The notes under the pieces: generated by a model
Told to the model about the DNA's origin: nothing
Database searches by the model: none
The model's input: the letters and a program-made list of their open reading frames with translations, nothing else
Source: Hymenobacter swuensis DY53
GTDB lineage: Bacteria > Bacteroidota > Bacteroidia > Cytophagales > Hymenobacteraceae
DNA: 64,000 nucleotides
Direction of reading: 5' to 3'
NCBI RefSeq assembly: GCF_000576555.1
Contig: NZ_CP007145.1
Location: 62,001-126,000, forward strand
Shown here: piece after piece, positions 56,936 to 64,000 of the stretch
Position numbering within the stretch: the first letter of the stretch is position 1
Layout: each line of letters starts with the position of its first letter
Made by a program: the position numbers and the translations under genes

Positions 56936-59560
56936 CTATTTCACGTCCAGTTGCAAGCCTACATACACGAGGCGGCCTATCTGGGGGCCACCATATACCT
57001 GAATGTTGGTGGCATTGAACAGGTTAGACGCGCCTGCTTGCAGAATCGCGCCCAGCTTCGTGAAGTTGTAGCCCAGATAAGCATCCGTAGAGCTGTAGTC
57101 AGCAAGCTGACCTACTGCGAAGGGCAGACCATACTCATGGCCCTGCGCCCAGCGGTAGTTCACGGCGTAGCTCAGGTGGGTGAGTACCGTGCCGTTGGCA
57201 CCTACGTTGTACTTGTGCTTAGGTGTGTTGAAGTACGTCTGGAATTCGGCATCTTGGACGGCGCTCCGGTCCTGAATGTTCAGGGTGTAGTTGGCGGCCA
57301 GGTTTAGGAACGGGGCAAAGGCGTAGTTCAGCCCCAGCGCCGCGCCTTGGGTGCGTACTTCCTGGTCAGCGTTGGTCCATACCTGCAACAGGCGGCCACC
57401 GGTAACGCTGGCGGGACGGCTGCCATCGGCGTTGCCCACGAAGCGCTGGGCCCCGATGAAGTCGTTGTAGTAGTTGCGGTAGTAGTTCACGTCTACGGCT
57501 ACCTTCTCACCCAAGGCACCCTTGTAGCCGATTTCGTACGTGCTCAGGCGTTCCAGCTTCAGGGCTGCTACCTCAATAGCTTGGCCGGTTATGATGCTGT
57601 AGCCCTGGTAGCCGTTGTCTACGTTGCCCTGGAGCAATACCTGGCCCAAGTCGAGGTTGATGTACTGATCAAGCTGCGTAGGCGAGCGGAAGGCGCGACC
57701 GTAGCTGGCCCGGAAGTTATGCTGGCGCTTGTCGCCGGCCGAGTATACGGCCGAAGCCCGGGGGGAAAACGATGGGTTGAAGTTCTTGAAGTCGTCAATC
57801 CGGCCGGCCAAGGCCAGGCGCAGCCGCTCCTCGAATAGCTTCTTAGTCAGCTGTGCGTAGCCGCCTACCTCATGGTTCTGAATCCGGCCGTCGTTGTCGG
57901 AGTACAGGTTGCCATTCGAGCCCAGCCGGAACTTGCGGTACGCCCCCCCCACAATCAGGTCGGAGGTTTCGCTCAGCTTGAAGTTATACTGCGCGTTGCC
58001 CTCATTCAGCAGGGAGCTGGGATTGAGGCGGGCACCTTTACCGGGCGTGGCGTCCTCAATAATGGCGCTCCGCAGGTTGCGGAACGTGCCGCTGTTAGGA
58101 TCAAGCTGGAACTGGCTGGCGGCATTCTGCGCCGTTATCTGGGCCTGCGCATCGGTCTGGCCCAGCTGCCGGGCTCCGCCGTACGTGGTCAGGTACGTGT
58201 TGAAATACTGCTGCGCGTACGTCGTGCCGCCGCCCGTGGCAATGGGCGAGGTCTGGATGAATGCCCCCAGGAAGTTCAGGTCGTAGGATTTGTTGCCAAA
58301 GTCCTGAATCGACTGGCCGCGCACGAACCACCGCTCCCCTTTAATCTCACCATGATACTGGTTGGTGCCGAAGTCCTTGAAGCGGTAACGGCTGGAGCTC
58401 TGGTAGCTAGCCGTGCCCCGGTTGTAGTTGACCCCCACCGTCATCTTGATGGAGCTGGTCAGCAGGTACGAAAGCGAAGGGTGGATTTTAAGCGACTTGG
58501 CTTTATTGTCGTCACCGATTAGCGTTTTCTCGTCGAAACCGGGCATAAACAGGGTTTTGCCCCGCAGGTCGGCAATCGGGTAGGTAGCGGGTACCGTAAA
58601 GGGTACATCGCCGTAGCGGTTTACAGCCTCGTAGCCCAGGGCAGAGCCCTCGGCGTTGTTGCGCCGTTCTACCTGCGTGCTGGTAGCCGAGTAGTTCTGG
58701 GCCAGCCAGTCGTCGGCCGTGAGGTAGGCGCCGGTGATTTTGAACGCAAACTTGTCCCCGATTTTCTGGGCATAGCGCAGCTGGCCATCGAAGAAGCTTC
58801 GCTCGCCACCGCGTACGCGCAGCGTCAGACCTTCATTGATGAAGGCATCTTTGGAGTTTTGCAGTAACACCCCGTTGAAAGCGTTGGCGCCGTACAGGGC
58901 GGAGGCCGGTCCGTGAATGATTTCGATGCTCTCGATATCCAGCTCGGGCAGACCCGTGAGGTTTCCCGCATTCACGTTCAGGGAAGGCGACTGAGTATCA
59001 AAGTAATCAGTCAGCTGAATCAGCCGCTCCGATTTGGCCGAGTTGAAGCCACGCGTGCTCAACGAGTTCAGCAGCATGCTGGAGCTGTTCACGTCAATGC
59101 CTTTGAACTGGTTCAGGCCCACCTGCACGTCGGGTGGGGGTAGGCGCAACACCTGCTGCGAGGTCACCTTCTCTACCGTTACCGGGGCCTGCAGAATACC
59201 TTCCTCGACCCGGGAAGCCGAGGCAATTACCTCGTTGGTCAGCGTCGGGTTGATTTTGAGCTGCACCTTTACAGCGTTGTCGGGCTGGCTCAGCGTCACG
59301 TCGCGGCTCTCGTAGCCCACAAAAGACACCGATAGCACTACCGGACCCTCGCTAAAGTCGGCCCGCAGGCTAAACTTGCCGTCACGGTCGGTACTGGTAC
59401 CAATGAACGTACCCCGGATAAAGATTGTGGCACCGGGCATCGGCTCGCCACTTTCGGCCTGCACAATGCCGGCTACCGCGCTCAGGTCCTGCGCTTGGCC
59501 GGAAATTGCCTGGCAAAACAGCAGCAGGAAAAAGAGCAGAAAACTGTAATGTTTTCTCAT
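56936..59560 (-). CDS. TonB-dependent receptor, copy B
   Basis: An 874-residue outer-membrane receptor from the ATG at 59560 with signal peptide (MRKHYSFLLFFLLLFCQAISGQA). Residues about 28-110 form the carboxypeptidase-regulatory-like domain, followed by the plug (APVTVEKVTSQQVLRL; IIHGPASALYGANAFNGVL) and barrel ending IGRLVYVGLQLDVK. It is similar to copy A along its whole length, including the unusual SLSTRGFNSAKSERLIQL plug segment and PKHKYNVGANG in the barrel, so the pair arose by tandem duplication. Copy A is about 50 residues longer, mainly in barrel loops, which suggests different ligands. Confidence 0.94.
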   Translation of the reverse strand: MRKHYSFLLFFLLLFCQAISGQAQDLSAVAGIVQAESGEPMPGATIFIRGTFIGTSTDRDGKFSLRADFSEGPVVLSVSFVGYESRDVTLSQPDNAVKVQLKINPTLTNEVIASASRVEEGILQAPVTVEKVTSQQVLRLPPPDVQVGLNQFKGIDVNSSSMLLNSLSTRGFNSAKSERLIQLTDYFDTQSPSLNVNAGNLTGLPELDIESIEIIHGPASALYGANAFNGVLLQNSKDAFINEGLTLRVRGGERSFFDGQLRYAQKIGDKFAFKITGAYLTADDWLAQNYSATSTQVERRNNAEGSALGYEAVNRYGDVPFTVPATYPIADLRGKTLFMPGFDEKTLIGDDNKAKSLKIHPSLSYLLTSSIKMTVGVNYNRGTASYQSSSRYRFKDFGTNQYHGEIKGERWFVRGQSIQDFGNKSYDLNFLGAFIQTSPIATGGGTTYAQQYFNTYLTTYGGARQLGQTDAQAQITAQNAASQFQLDPNSGTFRNLRSAIIEDATPGKGARLNPSSLLNEGNAQYNFKLSETSDLIVGGAYRKFRLGSNGNLYSDNDGRIQNHEVGGYAQLTKKLFEERLRLALAGRIDDFKNFNPSFSPRASAVYSAGDKRQHNFRASYGRAFRSPTQLDQYINLDLGQVLLQGNVDNGYQGYSIITGQAIEVAALKLERLSTYEIGYKGALGEKVAVDVNYYRNYYNDFIGAQRFVGNADGSRPASVTGGRLLQVWTNADQEVRTQGAALGLNYAFAPFLNLAANYTLNIQDRSAVQDAEFQTYFNTPKHKYNVGANGTVLTHLSYAVNYRWAQGHEYGLPFAVGQLADYSSTDAYLGYNFTKLGAILQAGASNLFNATNIQVYGGPQIGRLVYVGLQLDVK

Positions 59561-59612
59561 ACTGGAAAAATTGCAAAAAATGAAAAAGGTCCCTGCTTGT
59601 CAGAAAGGGCTA

Positions 59613-59620
59613 CAAATATA
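59613..59620 (-). promoter_or_regulatory. -7 element for TonB-dependent receptor copy B
   Basis: The minus strand reads TATATTTG, matching TAnnTTTG, and predicts a leader of about 47 nt before the ATG at 59560. The flanking AAAGGGCTACAAA on the plus strand resembles the copy A site. Confidence 0.55.
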
Positions 59621-59748
59621 AAGTAGGTATGCCGAATAACCTACTTTTAAGATATTGGTAATCATTCATTTGTGCTGGGTAGATAATTGTATTTAACGAA
59701 GGCAATAGATGGCTGGTAAGAAAAACCAGTCGTTGCTATAAGAGTACT

Positions 59749-60006
59749 TTAGTAGCGTAAATCTGTGGGACCGTAGAGTAGAAGACAGTTTTCGTCGCCT
59801 AGTATATAGCTACCAAGCCGGAATGTGATGGACGGGGCATTGGTTTCGGTGGTATCAGGGCTGTATACCTGCAGCGGCCGGGTCAGGGGCCGTTGATTGC
59901 ACGGAAGCGGGAGATTTAGTAGCCGGACGTACCGCACTTGCCGCTGACGGTAACGGCTGTGCTGATGCGCGAAAGCAGTGGTAGCAAAGTTTGTAAAGAG
60001 GTACAT
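59749..60006 (-). CDS. possible small hypothetical protein
   Basis: A frame from an ATG at 60006 (85 residues; another start at 60036 gives 95). The C-terminal half (TTETNAPSITFRLGSYILGD, then ENCLLLYGPTDLRY) reads like a structured protein. The N-terminal half is basic. There is no recognised domain, promoter or terminator. It is the only candidate gene in the 640-bp gap between receptor copy B and kmo; the rest of the gap (59621-59748 and 60037-60154) shows nothing recognisable. Confidence 0.3.
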   Translation of the reverse strand: MYLFTNFATTAFAHQHSRYRQRQVRYVRLLNLPLPCNQRPLTRPLQVYSPDTTETNAPSITFRLGSYILGDENCLLLYGPTDLRY

Positions 60007-60154
60007 GGTGAATAGGTATTGAGTAAAAGCAATCATTTAATAATCCAAAGTAAGCCAGGGTATTTAGGATAAGTTGGGCTATCCCCACTAACCTGAGGAA
60101 TTATGCCGTTCAACAGTTGTTTTTACTCGGTTAACTGAACCCGTCAGAATCATT

Positions 60155-60162
60155 TACATTCG
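60155..60162 (+). promoter_or_regulatory. -7-like element upstream of kmo
   Basis: TACATTCG is one base from TAnnTTTG and lies 43 nt before the ATG at 60206. The identical octamer lies at 47997-48004, 46 nt before the 3-hydroxyanthranilate dioxygenase ATG. Confidence 0.3.
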
Positions 60163-60205
60163 CCGTTTCTACCCGCGCTTTCTTTCCACTTCAGCCGCTG
60201 TGCTC

Positions 60206-61585
60206 ATGGCCGACGTTCGTACCCGCCCCTCCACTCCCGAAACGCTCACCATTATGGGCGGCGGCCTAGTTGGCTCTCTACTATCCTTGTATCTGGCGCG
60301 GCACGGGCACGCGGTGGAAGTATTTGAGCGCCGGCCTGATATCCGGGGAACCGACCCGGTTGAAGCCCGGTCCATTAACCTGGCTCTGTCGGACCGGGGC
60401 TGGCGGGCGCTGGAGGGCGTAGGTATTGCGGAGGCGGTACGGGAAGTGGCCATTGCCATGCACGGCCGTGTGATGCACGATGTGCAGGGTAACCTCACGA
60501 TGCAACCTTATGGGCAGGCCGGCCAATCTATCTACTCGGTTTCCCGGGCCGGCCTTAACCGCCGGATGCTGGATCTGGTGGAGCAGGAGCCGGCTATTAA
60601 GCTGTTTTTCAACCAGCAGTGCCGCCGCGTCGACCTCAAAAAGCAGGAGCTGGACATGCTGGATACGGCTACCCAGCAAAGCCGGTTAGTGCCGTATCAG
60701 CGGCTGTTTGGAGTAGATGGAGCTTACTCAGCGGTGCGCGGAGCCATGCAGCGCACTGACCGGTTCAACTACTCCCAGCAATACCTGGACTATGGCTATA
60801 AGGAACTGACCATTGCGGCTGCCCCGGGCGGCGAGTGGCCTATTGAGAAACACGCGCTGCACATCTGGCCGCGTGGCCAGTACATGATGATTGCGCTGCC
60901 CAACCTTGATGGCTCGTTCAACTGCACCCTGTTTTTTCCCTACGAAGGCCCGGCATCCTTTGCGGCCCTGCAAACCCCGGCCCAGGTGCGAGAATTTTTC
61001 ACAGCCGTATTTCCGGATGCCGTGCCCCTGATGCCGGAGCTGGAAACGGAGTTTTTCGAGAATCCCACCAGCTCTTTGGTGACGGTACGCTGCTTTCCGT
61101 GGGCCCATCAGGATGAAGTACTACTGCTGGGCGACGCCGCCCACGCCATTGTACCGTTTTATGGGCAGGGCATGAATGCTGGCTTCGAGGACTGTACGGT
61201 GCTAAATGAACTGCTGACCCGGCATGGCCACGACTGGACCGCCATTTTCCAGGAATTCGAGGATTCCCGCAAGCCCAATGCCGATGCCATGGCTGACCTG
61301 GCGGTGTACAATTTCGAGGAGATGCGCGACCGGGTGGCCGACCCACGTTTTCTGCTGCAGAAGAAGATTGAGAGTCAGATTTCTGCCCAATACCCGCACA
61401 AGTGGCTGCCGCTGTACTCGCAGGTCACGTTTTCGAGCCTGCCTTACGCCGAGGCCTGGGCCAATGGGCAGGCACAGGAAAGCATTATGCAGCGCCTCAT
61501 GCCGCACATTCAGACAGAGGCCGACTACCAACGGCCGGAAGTGCAGCAGTTGGTAGCCGACGAAATGGCCCGCCGGCCCGGCTAA
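60206..61585 (+). CDS. kmo: kynurenine 3-monooxygenase
   Basis: A 459-residue FAD-dependent hydroxylase that converts L-kynurenine to 3-hydroxykynurenine with NADPH and O2. The ATG at 60206 is preferred over the GTG at 60200. MGGGLVGSLLSLYLARHGH is the FAD-binding Rossmann motif; VEARSINLALSDRGWRALEGVG is characteristic of KMO. LLGDAAHAIVPFYGQGMNAGFEDC combines the second FAD motif with the active-site loop. The C-terminal region (RDRVADPRFLLQKKIE) matches the family's membrane-proximal part. It lies about 8 kb from kynureninase, separated by alkB and two TonB-dependent receptors. Confidence 0.96.
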   Translation: MADVRTRPSTPETLTIMGGGLVGSLLSLYLARHGHAVEVFERRPDIRGTDPVEARSINLALSDRGWRALEGVGIAEAVREVAIAMHGRVMHDVQGNLTMQPYGQAGQSIYSVSRAGLNRRMLDLVEQEPAIKLFFNQQCRRVDLKKQELDMLDTATQQSRLVPYQRLFGVDGAYSAVRGAMQRTDRFNYSQQYLDYGYKELTIAAAPGGEWPIEKHALHIWPRGQYMMIALPNLDGSFNCTLFFPYEGPASFAALQTPAQVREFFTAVFPDAVPLMPELETEFFENPTSSLVTVRCFPWAHQDEVLLLGDAAHAIVPFYGQGMNAGFEDCTVLNELLTRHGHDWTAIFQEFEDSRKPNADAMADLAVYNFEEMRDRVADPRFLLQKKIESQISAQYPHKWLPLYSQVTFSSLPYAEAWANGQAQESIMQRLMPHIQTEADYQRPEVQQLVADEMARRPG

Positions 61586-61902
61586 CCTGCCGGATGGTAG
61601 CCTGCTAGCCAAGGGCCACAGAGCATATTTTGCCCGCCCAAATCTGGAAACGAGCGTGAATCGTACACCCACAGAGCGGAGAGAAACCGTGTAACAGGCC
61701 AAACGGAATTATTCTGTTTTTCCAGAAATGAGAAGCTCTGCTTAACCGCCCAGAATTAACTTGATTGCCACATCAACGAAGAGTAGCTTAGCTACCCCAT
61801 GACCTATTGATATTGTTACCTGAATCCTGTTTTTCTATCGATAAACCGGTGTTTTGGTAAAATGTCAGTTCGTTGCCTCACCGCCTCCTTTCTCGTTCTG
61901 CT
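61586..61902 (+). other. intergenic region upstream of the LytTR regulator
   Basis: This 317-bp stretch contains no recognisable gene, terminator or clear TAnnTTTG element. It is more AT-rich in its second half. The open frame of the regulator reaches back to a TTG at 61873, which is not preferred. Confidence 0.4.
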
Positions 61903-62643
61903 ATGCCCGTACCCGCTCCTGCCCCTGTTTTGACCTGTGCTATTATTGATGACGAAGAAATCAACCGGCTGACGCTGGAGCACTACATTTCTCTGACCGA
62001 TTCGTTGCAGCTGGTTGTGTCGCTGGACGATGCCCTGCAGGGACTGAACTACTTTCGGGCCGGTAATAAGGTGGACGTACTGTTTCTGGATATCCAGATG
62101 CCCCAACTCAACGGCCTCGACTTGCTGCGGGTGCTGTCCGATCCGCCCATTGTGATTCTGACCACGGCCCACGAAGATTTCGCCGTGGATGCCTTCGACC
62201 TGCGGGTAACCGATTACCTGGTAAAGCCCTTCGATTATGCCCGCTTCAGCCGGGCCGTGCAGCGGGCTTTGCAGCAGCATACCGCGCCGGTAGCTGCCGC
62301 TCCGCCCGCCGCCCCTGCCGGCCCGCCCGACCACGACCTGTTCGTGAAGGTGAACAACAAGATGGTGCGCATCAACTTCGACGACGTGCTCTACATTGAG
62401 GCCCTTTCCGATTACGTTATCATTGTGACGGATCGGCAGAAGTACATTGTGTACACCACCATGAAGGCTCTCGATGCCCGCCTGCCCTTCGACCATTTTG
62501 TGCGGGTACACCGGTCCTACATCCTGAACATGCGCCGCATTGAAGCCATCGAAGACGGGGCAGCCGTAGTGCCCGGCGGCCAGCATGTACCCATCGGCAA
62601 ATCGTATCAGGAAGCCTTTTTTCGCAAGCTGAACCGGATCTAG
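61903..62643 (+). CDS. LytTR-family response regulator
   Basis: A 246-residue two-component regulator from the ATG at 61903. The receiver domain (about 10-130) shows IIDDEEINR, the phosphoacceptor Asp in VLFLDIQMP, the Thr in ILTTAHE and the Lys in DYLVKPF. An Ala/Pro linker follows (VAAAPPAAPAGPP). The LytTR DNA-binding domain (about 150-246) contains VRINFDDVLYIEALSDYVIIV and FVRVHRSYILN. Such regulators usually bind paired 9-bp repeats upstream of their targets. It is convergent with a hybrid histidine kinase, which could be its partner although not co-transcribed. Confidence 0.95.
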   Translation: MPVPAPAPVLTCAIIDDEEINRLTLEHYISLTDSLQLVVSLDDALQGLNYFRAGNKVDVLFLDIQMPQLNGLDLLRVLSDPPIVILTTAHEDFAVDAFDLRVTDYLVKPFDYARFSRAVQRALQQHTAPVAAAPPAAPAGPPDHDLFVKVNNKMVRINFDDVLYIEALSDYVIIVTDRQKYIVYTTMKALDARLPFDHFVRVHRSYILNMRRIEAIEDGAAVVPGGQHVPIGKSYQEAFFRKLNRI

Positions 62644-62645
62644 AA

Positions 62646-62721
62646 AGTAACTGCGCAGCGGCGTACCCGTTTGGCTGGTGCAGTCGTGCCAGCCAAACGG
62701 GTACGCCGCTGCGCAGTTACT
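62646..62721. terminator. perfect 33-bp hairpin between convergent two-component genes
   Basis: 62646-62678 and 62689-62721 are perfectly complementary over 33 bp with a 10-nt loop. It starts 2 nt after the regulator stop and includes the stop codon of the kinase gene (62717-62719). No T-run is present on either side. It occupies a terminator position but its form is atypical. Confidence 0.75.
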
Positions 62722-64000
62722 CGATGTGCGCGTTGCCTAGCTGCTCCACCGCAGTGCTGAGCGTGTCCGTGAGCTGTTGGGAAATGGCCAGCAGTTCTTC
62801 ATCGGACGGAATAGGGAGGGGGCTTTCCGGACGGGAGAAAGGCTCAAGCTGAGCTACCGGCGCGTAGGCCGCCTCAATGCCCAGCAAGTGCAGAGAAGGC
62901 CGGAGCTTGTGCGCGAGGCTTCCCACGGTTATCCAGTCGCCGGCAGTAGCGGCCTCCTGCAGCTGCGCTACCATCACTGGGGTATGGGTGCGGAAGGAGC
63001 CGATAACCTTCTGCATAAAGATGGTGCTGCCGTGGGCGGTATCGCGCAGACGGCTAAGGTTGAAAACAAGCGTTTCTGGCTCTGAAGTATTAGGCAAAGG
63101 TTCTGCCGACAGCACAACAGCCGCCGGCTGCGGCTGGGTGGTGGCCGCCGGGCTGTCTTCCAGCTCCGCCACCGGTGTGGGCCGCAGGTTGGCTTCCAGC
63201 TTCCGGAACAGGTCATCTTCCTCAAAAGGCTTCGACAAATAATCCAGGCCAGCGGCGCGGTAGGCTTCGTTGTCGGAGCGCATGACGTTGGCCGTGAGGG
63301 CAATAACGGGGGTGCCGGCGCGGAGAGGGTCGGGGTGCAGGCGCAGCCGGTGCGTCACGTCGAGGCCACTCATTCCGGGCATCTGAATATCCATCAGCAC
63401 CACATCGTAGAGGCGAGCCTCCAGCTGGTCAATGGCTTCGTTACCATCAGACGCGACGTGCGTTTCCACCTCCCAGTTCTCCAGAATCATCAGGGCCAGC
63501 TGCTGGTTTACGGGGTGGTCTTCTACCAATAGCACCCGTTTGCCACGCAGTACCGCGTAGTTGGGCGGTGCCAGCGGCGTGCCTTCGGGGAAGGTGAGCC
63601 GGCCTTTGGGCAGCGTGAGCGTGAAGAAGAAGGTAGAGCCCTGCCCCTCGGCGCTTTCCACCCACATCCGCCCGCCCAGCTGCTGCACCAGGCTGCGGCT
63701 GATGGTGAGCCCCAGGCCGGTGCCCCCGAAGCGGCGGGAAATATCGGCGTAGGCCTGCGAGAAGCTCTCGAAAATGGCCTCCTGCTTATCGGGTGAGATG
63801 CCGATGCCCGTGTCGCGTACCTGAAACTCCAGGGCCAGTGAGTCGGGAGTTTCTTCCAGCAGGCGGCCGCCCAGCTCCACTACGCCCCGGGCAGTGAACT
63901 TGATGGCGTTACTGAGCAGATTCAGCAGAATCTGGTTGAGCCGGCCCGCGTCGCCGATAACTACCGGGTGCGCCAGCAACAGCGGAGCCACCCGGAATTC
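62717..64000 (-). CDS. hybrid sensor histidine kinase (ATPase, receiver and HPt domains), N-terminal part outside the window
   Basis: At least 427 codons of a hybrid kinase, open at the window edge. From the edge inward: the N-box DAGRLNQILLNLLSNAIKF, the G1 box RDTGIGISPDKQEAIFESFSQA and the G2 box FGGTGLGLTISRSLVQQLGG of the ATPase. Next is a receiver domain (VLLVEDHPVNQQ; phosphoacceptor Asp in VVLMDIQMPGM; Lys in YLSKPF). After a linker comes a C-terminal HPt-like domain with AHKLRPSLHLLG, whose histidine can relay phosphate. The sensor and dimerisation domains are outside the window. It may phosphorylate the adjacent LytTR regulator through the HPt. Confidence 0.94.
   Translation of the reverse strand, partial: EFRVAPLLLAHPVVIGDAGRLNQILLNLLSNAIKFTARGVVELGGRLLEETPDSLALEFQVRDTGIGISPDKQEAIFESFSQAYADISRRFGGTGLGLTISRSLVQQLGGRMWVESAEGQGSTFFFTLTLPKGRLTFPEGTPLAPPNYAVLRGKRVLLVEDHPVNQQLALMILENWEVETHVASDGNEAIDQLEARLYDVVLMDIQMPGMSGLDVTHRLRLHPDPLRAGTPVIALTANVMRSDNEAYRAAGLDYLSKPFEEDDLFRKLEANLRPTPVAELEDSPAATTQPQPAAVVLSAEPLPNTSEPETLVFNLSRLRDTAHGSTIFMQKVIGSFRTHTPVMVAQLQEAATAGDWITVGSLAHKLRPSLHLLGIEAAYAPVAQLEPFSRPESPLPIPSDEELLAISQQLTDTLSTAVEQLGNAHIE

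Noticed and set aside
1..64000. tRNA, rRNA and riboswitch genes
   Set aside because: I looked through the intergenic stretches for CCA-ended cloverleaf sequences, rRNA blocks and an FMN element near ribD and found none; short non-coding RNAs cannot be excluded by eye.

Overview
This window looks like a chromosome segment of a GC-rich (roughly 60% G+C) member of the Bacteroidota, most likely Hymenobacter or a close Cytophagales relative. The evidence is in the sequence. There are SusC-like TonB-dependent receptors with an N-terminal carboxypeptidase-regulatory domain, secreted proteins ending in a type IX secretion (T9SS) sorting domain, OmpA/PD40 and OmpP1/FadL outer-membrane proteins, weak Shine-Dalgarno sites, and repeated use of the Bacteroidota promoter element TAnnTTTG. 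I see no rRNA, tRNA, CRISPR array, transposase or phage gene.

Layout. 1-7.2 kb: class I ribonucleotide reductase with its two subunit genes split apart (nrdA cut by the window edge, nrdB at 5.0-6.0 kb), two secreted T9SS-type proteins between them, and a cluster of three DnaA boxes between nrdB and rplU-rpmA. 7.3-9.3 kb: ribD and prmC, divergent. 9.4-15.7 kb: six co-oriented nucleotide-sugar genes (WbpD-like acetyltransferase, TviB/WbpA-like dehydrogenase, galE, rfbB, TviC/WbpP-like epimerase, rfbA), with a word-repeat or hairpin spacer in every junction. 15.9-35 kb: mostly single genes (chromate-transporter-like protein, 2OG-Fe oxygenase, OmpA/PD40 protein, nfeD-floA, a Gre-like factor, proS, lipoproteins, a FadL-type porin, a DPP IV-type peptidase, a pirin, a TonB-C-domain lipoprotein). 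34-50 kb: a glycan-transfer region with three GT2 enzymes, a methyltransferase and five large polytopic proteins that resemble GT-C glycosyltransferases.

Genes for the lower kynurenine pathway are scattered among these from 36 to 61.6 kb: ALDH8-type aminomuconate-semialdehyde dehydrogenase, 3-hydroxyanthranilate dioxygenase, ACMS decarboxylase, kynureninase and kynurenine 3-monooxygenase. Together they would take L-kynurenine to 2-aminomuconate. The enzymes that make kynurenine from tryptophan are not in the window. 53.9-59.6 kb: two tandem paralogous TonB-dependent receptors. 61.9-64 kb: a LytTR response regulator convergent with a hybrid histidine kinase that runs off the end.

The most unusual material is between genes. 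(1) A 153-162 bp nested palindrome occurs three times, always between convergent genes: REP-like outer arms enclose a conserved terminator hairpin. (2) Low-complexity word-repeat hairpins with unrelated sequences but the same architecture fill all five junctions of the sugar cluster, and similar spacers lie in rplU-rpmA and nfeD-floA. (3) Perfect 20-, 32- and 33-bp hairpins sit at other convergent junctions. (4) DnaA boxes occur near both ribonucleotide reductase genes. All functional calls come from reading the sequence and from family knowledge; no database search was run.
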